A stretch of DNA of 64,000 bases from Burkholderia sp. (GCA_040954445.1 CP144362.1:62001-126000), one strand, 5' to 3'; counted from the first letter of the stretch, positions 1-10,565 are shown. Notes: generated by a model from the letters alone, not told the origin. Program-made: numbers and translations.

Positions 1-573
1 CGCCACGTGCGCCGCTTCGAGTAGCCGTGCTGGCGCACCTTCCATTCACCTTCGCCATAGACCTTCAGACCGGTGCTGTCGACAACCAGATGGATCGGTT
101 CATTGTCACGAAGGATCGGCAGTTCGACATCAAGCGTTTTTGCCCGGCGACAGAGCGTGGTGTAATTCGGCACCGGCAAGCTCGGGAAGGCCAAATCGCG
201 CAGACTTTGGGTGAAACCTTGCAGGGCGCGCAAGGTCAGTCGATAGACGGTCTTCACGCCAAGTAATGCCTGAATCAGCGTATCGCCGTATACACACGGG
301 CGACCACGTGTGGGTATGGCATCGGGCATTCTGGCAAGGACGGCTTCATCTATCCATATTGTTACGTTCCCCCGGCTGATCAGGCCTTCATTATAGGCCG
401 CCCAATTCCTGACACGGTAGCGTGCCTTCGGCTCACCTTTCTTGTGTATGTTCTTGCGCATTTTCTTGGCAAAAATTAGGCAGTTACTCTGGAATCTGAC
501 TTGATAGGAGGCTGGCCCCGCGACCATTGCGCGTAAACGTCAACGGATCTCGCTCGATTTATGCAACAACGCC
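1..573 (-). mobile_element. IS-A (IS5/IS903 group), left-end part, runs off window
   Basis: This is the left part of an IS-A copy on the minus strand; its outer left terminal repeat ends at 573. The transposase frame starts at the CAT at 459-461 and stays open to position 1, so the rest of the copy lies outside the window. The encoded N-terminus begins MRKNIHKKGEP and includes the first catalytic aspartate motif VVDST. Directly at the terminal repeat another IS-A fragment begins in the opposite orientation. Confidence 0.9.
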
Positions 574-997
574 ATACGCTGATTCAGGCATTACTCGGCG
601 TGAAGACCGTCTATCGACGGACGTTGCGCGCCCTGCAAGGTTTCACCCAAAGTCTGCGCGATCTGGCCTTCCCGAGCTTGCCGGTGCCGAATTACACTAC
701 GCTCTGTCGCCGGGCAAAAACGCTTGATGTCGAACTGCCGATCCTTCGTGACAATGAACCGATCCATCTGGTTGTCGACAGCACCGGTCTGAAGGTCTAT
801 GGAGAAGGTGAATGGCAGGTGTGCGCCAGCACGGCTACTCGAAGCGGCGCACGTGGCGTAAAGTCCATCTCGCGCTCAACGCGAATACAGGTCAAGTGCA
901 TGCCGCGCTAATGACGAATCAGAATGTGGCTGACGGTGACGCTCTGGCCAAGTTGCTCGACCAGATTCCACGCGAAGAACAAATCGATGTCATCGGC
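574..997 (+). mobile_element. IS-A internal fragment
   Basis: Plus-strand transposase-coding fragment without a left end. It begins at the codons for DTLIQALLGVK and stops at the IDVIGG motif, where another IS-A end (998) cuts it. A TG insertion after the GEW motif (near 821) shifts the frame. The same insertion occurs in the copy at 60263, which suggests common descent of those two copies. Confidence 0.85.
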
Positions 998-1655
998 GGC
1001 GTTGTTGCATAAATCGAACGTGAGGACGCCATGGAATCGGACGGGCATAATTCAGGCGATACGAACGGATTGCGGACGAGCGAGGTCCGCCATGCGGTTG
1101 ATGACGCCGACGCGAACGGCGACCTCGGTCGCCTGCGCGGCGATGTGACGCGCCCAGAGACAGTGGCCGGTGAGGGTCTTGAACCGATACATCGCATTCT
1201 CGGCAAGCGATCGCCGGTGGTAGTAGCCACTGTGTTGCTTCCATTCTCGACGACCGTCACGGGTAATTGCATTAACCGCGCCATTACGCCACGCCGCACC
1301 GGGCATATCCGCTGGCCAATGAGCGGCACCCTCGCGTGGCGGAATCGAAGGAATAGCACTGCGTGCAGCAATGGCCGCATGGCATGGCTTGGTGTCGTAG
1401 GCACCGTCACCGCCGATGACATCGATTTGTTCTTCGCGTGGAATCTGGTCGAGCAACTTGGCCAGAGCGTCACCGTCAGCCACATTCTGATTCGTCATTA
1501 GCGCGGCATGCACTTGACCTGTATTCGCGTTGAGCGCGAGATGGACTTTACGCCACGTGCGCCGCTTCGAGTAGCCGTGCTGGCGCACCTTCCATTCACC
1601 TTCGCCATAGACCTTCAGACCGGTGCTGTAGACAACCAGATGGATCGGTTCATTG
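998..1655 (-). mobile_element. IS-A right-end fragment
   Basis: Minus-strand copy beginning with its right terminal repeat (GGCGTTGTTGCATAAATC at 998). It runs through the C-terminal two thirds of the transposase and is cut at 1655 by the left end of the next copy. It carries an extra GTA near 1220 relative to other copies. Confidence 0.85.
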
Positions 1656-2778
1656 GGCGTTGTTGCATAAATCGAGCGAGATCCGTTGACGTTTACGCGC
1701 AACGGTCGCGGGGCCAGCCTCCTATCAAGTCAGATTCCAGAGTAACTGCCTAATTTTTGCCAAGAAAATGCGCAAGGACATACACAAGAAAGGTGAGCCG
1801 AAGGCACGCTACCGTGTCAGGAATTGGGCGGCCTATAATGAAGGCCTGATCAGCCGGGGGAACGTAACAATATGGATAGATGAAGCCGTCCTTGCCAGAA
1901 TGCCCGATGCCATACCCACACGTGGTCGCCCGTGTGTATACGGCGATACGCTGATTCAGGCATTACTTGGCTTGAAGACCGTCTATCGACTGACCTTGCG
2001 CGCCCTGCAAGGTTTCACCCAAAGTCTGCGCGATTTGGCCTTCCCGAGCTTGCCGGTGCCGAATTACACCACGCTCTGTCGCCGGGCAAAAACGCTTGAT
2101 GTCGAACTGCCGATCCTTCGTGACAATGAACCGATCTATCTGGTTGTCGACAGCACCGGTCTGAAGGTCTATGGCGAAGGTGAATGAAAGGTGCGCCAGC
2201 ACGGCTACTCGAAGCGGCGCACGTGGCGTAAAGTCCATCTCGCGCTCAACGCGAATACAGGTCAAGTGCATGCCGCGCTAATGACGAATCAGAATGTGGC
2301 TGACGGTGACGCTCTGGCCAAGTTGCTCGACCAGATTCCACGCGAAGAACAAATCGATGTCATCGGCGGTGACGGTGCCTACGACACCAAGCCATGCCAT
2401 GCGGCCATTGCTGCACGCAGTGCTATTCCTTCGATTCCGCCACGCGAGGGTGCCGCTCATTGGCCAGCGGATATGCCCGGTGCGGCGTGGCGTAATGGCG
2501 CGGTTGATGCAATTGCCCGTGACGGTCGTCGAGAATGGAAGCAACACAGTGGCTACCACCGGCGATCGCTTGCCGAGAATGCGATGTATCGGTTCAAGAC
2601 CCTCACCGGCCACTGTCTCTGGGCGCGTCACATCGCCGCGCAGGCGACCGAGGTCGCCGTTCGCGTCGGCGTCATCAACCGCATGGCGGACCTCGCTCGT
2701 CCGCAATCCGTTCGTATCGCCTGAAATTATGCCAGTCGATGCCATTGCGTCCTCACGCTCGATTTATGCAACAACGCC
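1656..2778 (+). mobile_element. IS-A full-length copy, transposase with nonsense codon
   Basis: Complete 1123-bp element with both terminal repeats. It is very similar to the intact copy at 48402-49524, sharing GLKTV and PIYLVV variants. The only obvious lesion is TGG to TGA at Trp140 of the transposase (position about 2185). Confidence 0.92.
1768..2724 (+). pseudogene. IS5-family transposase, Trp140 nonsense
   Basis: DDE transposase of the IS903 group, normally 318 residues with D128 (VVDST), D202 (GGDGAYD) and E270 (SLAENAMYRF). Here the frame is identical in layout to intact copies, but codon 140 (GEW) is TGA. This gives a 139-residue N-terminal piece (1768-2187) and a downstream open stretch from 2191. 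The first product would contain only one catalytic acid, so this copy should be inactive unless the stop is suppressed. Confidence 0.9.
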
Positions 2779-2896
2779 ACGCATTGCGGATCAATAGTGC
2801 GATAGCATCTAGATGCTCCCTCCCCTTCTTAGGGCGGGGAGTCTTATGCGTGCGCCACCTACGGGCAGCGCTTCCGGTGTCAATGGATATCCAACG

Positions 2897-4200
2897 ATGC
2901 AAGCCGCAGCTCAATCCCCATACAGAAGCCAGATTTATTCTACCGAACCGGTATTTGGAAGCTCCTTGCCGCGTCGCTGGTCGCACGCGGTGGATGTCCG
3001 TTGGGGCGGGAGCCTGGTGACGATCGGCGGCGCCGCGCCTGTGCGCGTACAGTCGATGACCAATACCGATACCGCCGACGCGATCGGCACCGCGATCCAG
3101 ATCAAGGAACTAGCGAACGCAGGGTCGGAGCTGGTCCGGATCACCGTGAACACTCCCGCGGCCGCGACCGCCGTGCCGGCGGTCCGTGAGCAGCTCGATC
3201 GGATGGGCATTGCGGTGCCGATGGTAGGCGACTTTCATTACAACGGCCACCTGCTGCTGCGCGACTACCCGGCCTGCGCAGAATCGCTTTCAAAGTACCG
3301 AATCAACCCGGGAAACGTTGGCCAGGGTGCCAAGCGTGATATGCAGTTCGCGCAGATGATCGAGACCGCCGCCAAGTACGAAAAGCCGGTGCGTATCGGC
3401 GTGAACTGGGGTAGCCTGGACCAGGACCTGCTCGCGCGCATGATGGACGAGAACGCCGCGCGCAGCCCCCCTGGGAGACGCAGAGCGTGATGTACGAGGC
3501 GTTGATCCAGTCGGCAATCGGCTCGGCCGAGCGTGCTGTCGAACTGGGCCTCGGTCGGGACAAGATCATCCTGTCCTGCAAGGTCAGCGGCGTGCAGGAC
3601 CTGATCGCCGTCTATCGCGAACTGGCCAAGCGCACCAGCTTCGCGTTGCACCTGGGCCTGACCGAGGCCGGTATGGGCTCGAAGGGCATCGTCGCCTCGA
3701 CGGCGGCGCTCGGCGTGCTGCTGCAGGAAGGCATCGGCGACACTATCCGCATTTCGCTGACGCTGGAGCCGGGCTCGCCTCGTACCGGCGAGGTGGTGGT
3801 CGGTCAGGAAATTCTCCAGACCATGGGCCTGCGCTCGTTCGCGCCGATGGTAATCGCCTGCCCAGGCTGCGGTCGTACCACCAGCAGGTTGTTCCAGGAA
3901 TTGGCGATGCAAATCCAGACCTACCTGCGCGAGCAGATGCCGTCTTGGCGAAAGACCTACCCCGGCGTCGAGAAGATGAACGTCGCGGTGATGGGCTGCA
4001 TCGTCAACGGCCCAGGAGAATCAAAGCACGCCAACATCGGCATCAGCCTACCGGGCTCGGACGAGAATCCTGCCGCGCCGGTGTTCATCGACGGCGAGAA
4101 GGTCAAGACGCTGCGCGGCGAGCGCATCGCGGAGGAATTCCAGCAAATCATGAGTGACTACGTCGCGCGCAACTACGGGCAGGCAACGTGCAATAAATAA
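2897..4200 (+). pseudogene. ispG: 4-hydroxy-3-methylbut-2-enyl diphosphate synthase (IspG/GcpE), frameshifted
   Basis: IspG reduces MEcPP to HMBPP in the methylerythritol phosphate pathway using a 4Fe-4S cluster. The N-terminal TIM-barrel half reads from ATG 2897 ([19 protein letters not shown]) to about 3465. The C-terminal half, with the cluster cysteines in CPGCGRT and [11 protein letters not shown], is in another frame up to the stop at 4200. The frames switch at a C6 run (about 3465-3471) within AARSPP-WE; one more C would restore a single protein of about 434 residues. The upstream start at 2813 lies in sequence next to an IS-B end remnant (2781-2797) and is not family-like. In Burkholderiaceae ispG usually lies between rodZ and hisS; here it stands alone, bounded by IS-A upstream. 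A sequencing error or slippage at the C run remains possible, because the gene is normally essential. Confidence 0.9.
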
Positions 4201-4211
4201 ACGAGGTAATC

Positions 4212-4230
4212 CCCCCGGCTTTTCCGGGGG
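4212..4230 (+). terminator. hairpin after ispG
   Basis: A 7-bp GC stem (CCCCCGG / CCGGGGG) with a 5-nt loop lies 11 bp after the ispG stop. There is no clear T tract, so termination is a weak inference. Confidence 0.35.
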
Positions 4231-4276
4231 CTAAAAGCCAGTTCAAAACTGCTACTCAGCATGCCTGAAGATATTC

Positions 4277-4345
4277 TATTAATTAGAAATTCGTGATCTT
4301 GAAATTAAAAAATCGCACTTCATGTGAAGGGTATCGAAAAACGCC
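4277..4345 (+). mobile_element. IS-B (IS630 type) left-end remnant
   Basis: Begins TATTAATTAGAAATTCGTG and follows the IS-B left end (GATCTTGAAATT, then a TCATGTGA-like stretch) for about 65 bp before similarity is lost. It lies between the convergent ends of ispG and aspS. Confidence 0.7.
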
Positions 4346-4393
4346 CCCCAAAGCCGACTCAAAAAAAACACTCTCCGAGAAACCCGAGGTGAT

Positions 4394-6196
4394 TCAGGCC
4401 TTCGGCGCTGCCGGCTGGCGCAGACGGATGTTCAGCTCCTTGAGCTGGCGCTCGTCGCCCGGGCTCGGCGCTTGCATGAGCAGATCCTGTGCGCGCTGGG
4501 TCTTCGGGAACGCGATCACGTCGCGGATTGAATCGCCACCGGCCATCATCGTGGCGATGCGGTCCAGGCCGAAAGCGATGCCTCCGTGCGGGGGCGCGCC
4601 GTATTGCAGTGCATCGAGCAGGAAGCCAAACTTCGCTTGCGCTTCCTCCGGGCCAATCTTCAGCGCGCGGAATACCTTGCTCTGCACGTCTTCCTGGAAA
4701 ATCCGCACCGAACCTCCGCCGATTTCCCAGCCGTTCAAAACCATGTCATAGGCCTTGGCGAGGCAACGGCCCGGATCGGTCTCGAGGTACTCGAGGTGCT
4801 CGTCCTTCGGGCTCGTGAACGGATGGTGCGCGGCCACGTAGCGTGCCTCGTCTTCGTCGTACTCAAACATCGGAAAGTCGACCACCCACAGCGGCTTCCA
4901 GCCTGACTCGACAAGGCCGTTGGCCTTGCCGAATGGCGAATGGCCAATTTTTAGGCGCAGCGCGCCGAGGCTATCGTTGACTACCTGCGCGCGATCCGCT
5001 ACGAAGAAGATGATGTCGCCGTCCTGGGCACCGGTGCGCTCCAGGATCGTCGCGATCGAGGCGTCATGCAGGTTCTTGAGGATCGGGCTCTGCAGCCCGT
5101 CGCGGCGCTTCGCCTTCTCGTTGACTTTGATCCAGGCTAGGCCCTTTGCGCCGTAGATGCGCACGAATTCAGTATAGTCGTTAATGTCGCCGCGCGTGAG
5201 CTCGCTGCCCTTGGGTACGCGCAACGCCGCGACGCGCCCGTCCTTCGAGTTAGTCGGCGTGCTGAACACCTTGAACTCGACGTCCTTCATGGCATCGGTC
5301 AGCTCCGTGAATTCGAGTTTGACACGCAGGTCCGGCTTGTCCGAGCCGAAACGTGCCATCGCTTCCAAATACGGCATCACCGGGAAGCTCGTGTCGAGCT
5401 CGACGCCGATCGTCTTCTTGAAGACGTGACGGATCATTTCCTCGAACAGGTCGCGAATTTCCTGCTCGCCGAGGAATGAGGTCTCACAGTCGATCTGGGT
5501 GAATTCGGGCTGGCGGTCGGCACGCAGATCCTCGTCGCGGAAGCACTTGGTGATCTGGTAGTAGCGATCGAAGTTCGCCACCATTAGCAGCTGTTTGAAC
5601 AGCTGCGGCGACTGCGGAAGAGCGAAAAACTGGCCCGCGTTGACGCGCGAAGGCACTAGGTAGTCACGTGCGCCTTCTGGCGTACTCTTGGTGAGTATCG
5701 GCGTTTCAATGTCGATAAAGCCCTGCTCGTCGAGGTACTTTCGCACCTTCATTGCCACGCGATAGCGCAGGCGCAGGTTGTTCTGCATGTGCGGGCGGCG
5801 TAGGTCAAGCACGCGATGCGTGAGGCGGGTGTTTTCGGAGAGATTGTTGTCGTCGAGCTGGAACGGCACCGTGATCGATGGGTTCAACACCTTCAGTTCA
5901 TGACACAGCACCTCGATCTTGCCGCTCTTGAGGCCCGCATTGATCGTGCCGTCCGGACGACCGCGCACCAGGCCCTTGATCTGGATGCAGAACTCGTTTC
6001 GCACGCCTTCGGCAGCCTTGAACATCTCGGCGCGATCCGGAGCGCACACCACCTGCACGAGGCCTTCACGATCGCGCAGGTCGATGAAGATCACACCGCC
6101 GTGATTGCGGCGGCGATGTACCCAGCCGCACAGCGACACGGTTTGGCCCAGCAGGTGTGCAGTCACGAGACCGCAGTATTCAGTTCGCATCGACAT
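4394..6196 (-). CDS. aspS: Aspartyl-tRNA synthetase (AspRS)
   Basis: Class IIb aminoacyl-tRNA synthetase of about 600 residues. It has an N-terminal OB-fold anticodon-binding domain (about 1-110), then the catalytic domain with class II motif 2 ([18 protein letters not shown]) and motif 3 (GIAFGLDRI), and a bacterial GAD insertion between. Start chosen at [10 protein letters not shown] (6196), the family N-terminus, rather than the longer frame from 6226. The length matches bacterial AspRS, and no lesion is seen. In Burkholderiaceae it follows a DUF502 gene in the same direction; here an IS-A copy (6251-7339) sits 54 bp upstream and separates the two. Many relatives of this type are non-discriminating when no AsnRS is present, but that cannot be judged here. 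Confidence 0.96.
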   Translation of the reverse strand: MSMRTEYCGLVTAHLLGQTVSLCGWVHRRRNHGGVIFIDLRDREGLVQVVCAPDRAEMFKAAEGVRNEFCIQIKGLVRGRPDGTINAGLKSGKIEVLCHELKVLNPSITVPFQLDDNNLSENTRLTHRVLDLRRPHMQNNLRLRYRVAMKVRKYLDEQGFIDIETPILTKSTPEGARDYLVPSRVNAGQFFALPQSPQLFKQLLMVANFDRYYQITKCFRDEDLRADRQPEFTQIDCETSFLGEQEIRDLFEEMIRHVFKKTIGVELDTSFPVMPYLEAMARFGSDKPDLRVKLEFTELTDAMKDVEFKVFSTPTNSKDGRVAALRVPKGSELTRGDINDYTEFVRIYGAKGLAWIKVNEKAKRRDGLQSPILKNLHDASIATILERTGAQDGDIIFFVADRAQVVNDSLGALRLKIGHSPFGKANGLVESGWKPLWVVDFPMFEYDEDEARYVAAHHPFTSPKDEHLEYLETDPGRCLAKAYDMVLNGWEIGGGSVRIFQEDVQSKVFRALKIGPEEAQAKFGFLLDALQYGAPPHGGIAFGLDRIATMMAGGDSIRDVIAFPKTQRAQDLLMQAPSPGDERQLKELNIRLRQPAAPKA

Positions 6197-6250
6197 GATG
6201 TTTGCTTTCATTCGGTTTTTGATCAACGGGGCCGGCTGGTGCCCGCAAAT

Positions 6251-7339
6251 GGCGTTGTTGCATAAATCGAGCGTGAGGACGCCATGGCATCTACGGGCAT
6301 AATTTCAGGCGATACGAACGAATTGCGGACGAGCGAGGTCCGCCATACGGTTGATGACGCCGACGCGCCCAGAGACAGTTGCCGGTGAGGGTCTTGAACC
6401 GATACAGCAGCGCATTCTCGGCAAGCGATCGCCGGTGGTAGCCACTTTCTTGCTTCCATTCTCGACGACCGTCACGGGTAATTGCATCAACCGCGCCATT
6501 ACGCCACGCCGCACCGCGGGCATATCCGCTGGCCAATGAACGGCAGCCTCGCGTGGCGGAATCGAAGGAATAGCACTGCGTGCAGCAATGGCCGCATGGC
6601 ATGGCTTGGTGTCGTAGGCACCATCACCGCCGATGACATCGATTTGTTCTTCGCGTGGAATCTGGTCGAGCAACTTGGCCAGAGCGTCACCGTCAGCCAC
6701 ATTCTGATTCGTCATTAGCGCGGCATGCACTTGACCTGTATTCGCGTTGAGCGCGAGATGGACTTTACGCCACGTGCGCCGCTTCGAGTAGCCGTGCTGG
6801 CGCACCTTCCATTCACCTTCTCCATAGACCTTCAGACCGGTGCTGTAGACAACCAGATGGATCGGTTCATTGTCACGAAGGATCGGCAGTTCGACATCAA
6901 GCGTTTTTGCCCGGCGACAGAGCGTGGTGTAATTCGGCACCGGCAAGCTCGGGAAGGCCAAATCGCGCAGACTTTGGGTGAAACCTTGCAGGGCGCGCAA
7001 GGTCAGTCGATAGACGGTCTTTACGCCAAGTAATGCCTGAATCAGCGTATCGCCGTATAGACACGGGCGACCACGTGTGGGTATGGCATCGGGTATTCTG
7101 GCAAGGACGGCTTCATCTATCCATATTGTTGCGTTCCCCCGGTTGATCAGGCCTTCATTATAGGCCGCCCAATTCCTGACATGGTAGCGTGCCTTCGGCT
7201 CACCTGTCTTGTGTATGTCCTTGCGCATTTTCTTGGAAAAAATTAGGCAGTTACTCTGAAATCTGACTTGATAGGGGGCTGGTCGGCGAGCATTGCGCGT
7301 AAACGTCAACGGCTTTCGCTCGATTTATGCAACAACGCC
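6251..7339 (-). mobile_element. IS-A copy with near-perfect 9-bp target duplication
   Basis: 1089-bp copy flanked by CCCGCAAAT (6242-6250) and CCCGGAAAT (7340-7348), one mismatch, so the insertion between DUF502 and aspS is direct. The transposase (7228 down to 6305) is broken. There is a 2-nt insertion near 6516, a 3-nt insertion near 6408 and a deletion of about 36 bp near 6365. Confidence 0.92.
6305..7228 (-). pseudogene. IS5-family transposase, frameshifted
   Basis: The N-terminal 240 residues match intact IS-A transposases, including D128 and D202. The region encoding E270 is shifted and partly deleted, so no complete DDE triad is encoded. Confidence 0.88.
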
Positions 7340-7347
7340 CCCGGAAA

Positions 7348-8004
7348 TTACAGAGGCGGCTCGACGGGTGGCCGCGCCGGCACGGGCACGGGAACGGGCA
7401 CTGGAACCGAGGGTGCGACCACGCCCATCGAGACGATATACTTCAGCGCGGCGTCGACCGACATGTTGAGCTCGACCACTTCGCTTTTCGGTACCATTAG
7501 GAAGAAGCCCGAGGTGGGATTCGGTGTGGTCGGCACGTAGACGCTCACGTACTCTTCCTTTAGGTGGTTGACCACGTCGCTGCCCGGAACGCCGGTCAGA
7601 AACGCGATCGTATAGGAACCGCAGCGCGGGTACTCGATCAGTAGCGCCTTACGAAAAGCGTTTCCGCTGCTCGATAGCAGCGTATCCGAGACCTGCTTGA
7701 CGCTGGTGTAGATCGGGCCGACCACCGGGATGTGCCGCACCACCGTATTCCACCACGTGACCAGCTTCTGGCCAATGAAATTCTGCGTGGCTAGCCCGAC
7801 GATGAAGATAAAGGCCAGCGTCAGGACCGCGCCGATGCCGGGAAGGTGAAAGCCCAGCAGCCGCTCGGGCTGCAAGGACTCGGGCAGCAGCAAGGTCTGG
7901 TCCATGATACCGATCATCGCGCCGAGCACCCATAGCGTGATCGCCAGCGGAACGAGGATCAGCAGGCCGGTCAGGAATACCGTTTTGAGGGTCGTCTTCT
8001 TCAT
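7348..8004 (-). CDS. DUF502 family membrane protein
   Basis: 218-residue protein of the DUF502 family. Two N-terminal hydrophobic segments (about residues 7-30 and 55-80), then the family motifs HIPVVGPIYTSVKQ and YPRCGSYTIAFLTG, and a soluble C-terminal part. The C-terminus is a Pro-Val repeat (PVPVPVPVPARPP). The function is not established; it is expected in the inner membrane. In Burkholderiaceae it is usually next to a small FmdB-type zinc-ribbon gene and aspS. The IS-A target site begins at the last bases of this gene's stop region (7340-7348), so the coding frame is intact but separated from aspS. Confidence 0.88.
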   Translation of the reverse strand: MKKTTLKTVFLTGLLILVPLAITLWVLGAMIGIMDQTLLLPESLQPERLLGFHLPGIGAVLTLAFIFIVGLATQNFIGQKLVTWWNTVVRHIPVVGPIYTSVKQVSDTLLSSSGNAFRKALLIEYPRCGSYTIAFLTGVPGSDVVNHLKEEYVSVYVPTTPNPTSGFFLMVPKSEVVELNMSVDAALKYIVSMGVVAPSVPVPVPVPVPARPPVEPPL

Positions 8005-8116
8005 TATCTGCCGTCAGGTAAGCACGCCGGACTTCAACACACATAAGCCACCGCCCGGACCAAGCACCGGACGACCAAATACCGCGGCGGCGACCAGTCC
8101 CGCTGCCGCAGTTTCC
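8005..8116 (-). other. Possible 3' remnant of an upstream gene
   Basis: Between DUF502 and the IS-A end at 8117 there is about 110 bp whose minus strand reads as an Ala/Gly-rich frame (ETAAAGLVAAAVF...). The usual neighbour here would be an FmdB-family gene with an Ala-rich tail. The match is only by composition and position, so this is weak. Confidence 0.25.
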
Positions 8117-8690
8117 GGCGTTGTTGCATATTGATCCGAAATTTGTGATCTTGAAATTAGAAAATCGTCCCTCATGTCTCGTTTTTCCATGCCCCTCACA
8201 TGAGGGACGATTTTCTAATTTCAAGATCACAAATTTCGGATCAATAAATCTAGCGAGAACTAGTGACGTTTACGTGCAACAGTCGGGGCGAGCACCCTGT
8301 TATCAAGTCAGATTCCAGTGTAACTTCCTAATTTTTGTCAAAAAGATGCGCAGGGACATACACAAGACATGTGAGCCGAAGGCACGCTACGATGTCAGGA
8401 ACTGGGTGGCCTATAACGCGGGCTAGATCAACTGGGGGAACGTGACTATGTAGATAGATGAGGCCGTCCTTGCCAGAATGGCCGACGCCATACCCACGCG
8501 TGGCCGCCCGCGTCTGTACTTGCGGTACGCCTGATTCAGGCATTGCTTGGCGTGAAGATCGTCTATCGACTGACGCTGCGCGCGCCCTGCAAGGTTTCGC
8601 CCAAAGTCTGCGCGATCTGGCCTTCCAGAGCTTTCCGGTACCAAATTACAGCCGCTCTGTCGCCGGGCAAAACGCTTGATGTCGAACTGT
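8117..8690 (+). mobile_element. IS-A left part, interrupted by an IS-B MITE
   Basis: Left terminal repeat at 8117-8130 is split at its TA by the MITE at 8129-8246 and resumes with AATCTAGCGAGA. The copy then continues, diverged and frameshifted, to 8690, where the next IS-A copy cuts it. It has a degenerate transposase start ATG at 8346 and an early stop. Confidence 0.88.
8129..8246. repeat. IS-B hairpin MITE 1 (TA-flanked)
   Basis: 114-bp element between duplicated TA dinucleotides with perfect 49-bp arms, each the left end of IS-B (TTGATCCGAAATTTGTG... to CCCTCATGT) around a short CTCGTTTTTCCATG loop. Its target was the TA inside the terminal repeat of an IS-A copy. Confidence 0.92.
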
Positions 8691-9812
8691 GGCGTTGTTG
8701 CATCAATCGAGCGCGGAGACGCTATGGAATCGGACGGACATAATTCAGGCGATACGAACGGATTGCGGACGAGCGAGGTCCGCCATGCGGTTGATGACGC
8801 CGCCGCGAACGGCGACCTCGGTCGCCTGCGCGGCGATGTGACGCGCCCAGAGACAGTGGCCGGTGAGGGTCTTGAACCGATACATCGCATTCTCGGCAAG
8901 GGATCGCCGGTGGTAGCCACTGTGTTGCTTCCATTCTCGCCGACCGTCACGGGCAATTGCATCAACCGCGCCATTACGCCACGCCGCACCGGGCATATCC
9001 GCTGGCCAATGAGCGGCACCCTCGCGTGGCGGAATCGAAGGAATAGCACTGCGTGCAGCAATGGCCGCATGGCATGGCTTGGTGTCGTAGGCACCGTCAC
9101 CGCCGATGACATCGATTTGTTCTTCGCGTGGAATCTGGTCGAGCAACTTGGCCAGAGCGTCACCGTCAGCCACATTCTGATTCGTCATTAGTGCGGCATG
9201 CACTTGACCTGTATTCGCGTTGAGCGCGCGATGGACTTTACGCCACGTGCGCCGCTTCGAGTAGCCGTGCTGGCGCACCTTCCATTCACCTTCTCCATAG
9301 ACCTTCAGACCGGTGCTGTCGACAACCAGATGGATCGGTTCATTGTCACGAAGGATCGGCAGTTCGACATCAAGCGTTTTTGCCCGGCGACAGAGCGTGG
9401 TGTAATTCGGCACCGGCAAGCTTGGGAAGGCCAAATCGCGCAGACTTTGGGTGAAACCTTGCAGGGCGCGCAAGGTCAGTCGATAGACGGTCTTCACGCC
9501 AAGTAATGCCTGAATCGGCGTATCGCCGTATACACACGTGCGACCACGCGTGGGTATGGCGTCGGGTATTCTGGCAAGGACGCCCTCATCTATCCATATT
9601 GTTACGTTCCCCCGGTTGATCAGGCCTTCATTATAGGCCGCCCAATTCCTGACACGGTAGCGTGCCTTCGGCTCACCTTTCTTGTGTATGTCCTTGCGCA
9701 TTTTCTTGGCAAAATTAGGCAGTTACTCTGGAATCTGACTTGATAGGAGGCTAGCCCCGCGACCGTTGCGCGTAAACGTCAACGGATCTCGCTCGATTTA
9801 TGCAACAACGCC
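8691..9812 (-). mobile_element. IS-A full-length copy with intact transposase
   Basis: 1122-bp element with both terminal repeats. The flanks (TCGAACTGT and CAAGCGATC) do not match, so the copy has been joined to new neighbours since insertion or arose by recombination between copies. Confidence 0.94.
8745..9701 (-). CDS. IS5-family (IS903 group) transposase
   Basis: 318-residue cut-and-paste DDE transposase acting on the IS-A ends. N-terminal DNA-binding part about 1-120; catalytic D128 in VVDSTGLKVYG, D202 in GGDGAYDTK, E270 in RRSLAENAMYRF with the following R and K typical of the family. Full length with all three acids, so a candidate source of activity for the many defective copies and mini-elements. 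The start at MRKDIHKKGEP is shared by every copy. Confidence 0.93.
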   Translation of the reverse strand: MRKDIHKKGEPKARYRVRNWAAYNEGLINRGNVTIWIDEGVLARIPDAIPTRGRTCVYGDTPIQALLGVKTVYRLTLRALQGFTQSLRDLAFPSLPVPNYTTLCRRAKTLDVELPILRDNEPIHLVVDSTGLKVYGEGEWKVRQHGYSKRRTWRKVHRALNANTGQVHAALMTNQNVADGDALAKLLDQIPREEQIDVIGGDGAYDTKPCHAAIAARSAIPSIPPREGAAHWPADMPGAAWRNGAVDAIARDGRREWKQHSGYHRRSLAENAMYRFKTLTGHCLWARHIAAQATEVAVRGGVINRMADLARPQSVRIA

Positions 9813-10565
9813 CAAGCGATCGCTGGTGGTAGCCACTGTCTTTCATCCATTCTCGACGACCGTCACGGGCAATTGCATCAACCGTGCCGTTACGAGACGC
9901 CGCACCGCACGTATCCCCTGGCTAATATTGATCCAAAATTTGTTATCTTGAAATTGGAAAACCGTCCTTTATGTGGGGGTATGGAAAAACGAGACATGAG
10001 GTACGGTTTTCCAATTTCAAGATAACAAATTTTGGATCAATAGCGTTATATGCACTTGACCCGTATCGCGCGTTGAGCGCGAGATGGACTTTACGCCACG
10101 TGCGCCGCTTCGAGTAGCTGTGCTGGCGCACACACCTTCCATTCACCTTCGCCATAAGCCTTCAGATTGGTGCTGTCGACCACCAGATGGATCAGTTCGT
10201 TGTGGCGAAGGGTCGGCAGTTCGATATCAAGCGTTTTTGCCCGACGACAGAGCGTAGTGTAATTCGGCACTGGCAAGCTCGGGAAGGCCAGATCGAGCCG
10301 ACTCTTTGGGTGAAACCTTGCAGGTCGCGCAACGTCAATCGATAGATTGTTCTTCACGCCAAGCAATGCCTGAATCAGCGTATCGCCGTATGGATGCGGG
10401 CGACCACGCGTGGGTATGGCGTCGGGTATTCTGGCAAGGACGCCCTCATCTATCCATATCGTCACGTTCCCCCGGTTGATCAGGCCTGTATTATAAGGCC
10501 GCCAAATTCATGACACAGTAGCGTGCCTTCGGCTCACATGTCTTACGTATTTTCTTGATCAAAAT
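9813..10565 (-). mobile_element. IS-A remnant carrying MITE 2
   Basis: 9813-9925 matches a C-terminal transposase stretch and 10043-10565 the N-terminal half, both on the minus strand and diverged. MITE 2 lies between them. The two pieces are not adjacent in an intact copy, so DNA between them was lost, possibly by recombination between two MITEs. Confidence 0.82.
9926..10042. repeat. IS-B hairpin MITE 2 (TA-flanked)
   Basis: 117 bp with TA at both ends. The outer 40 bp of the arms are identical and carry the same private changes (CCAAAATTTGTTATC, GGAAAACCGT); mismatches appear only next to the loop. Confidence 0.9.
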
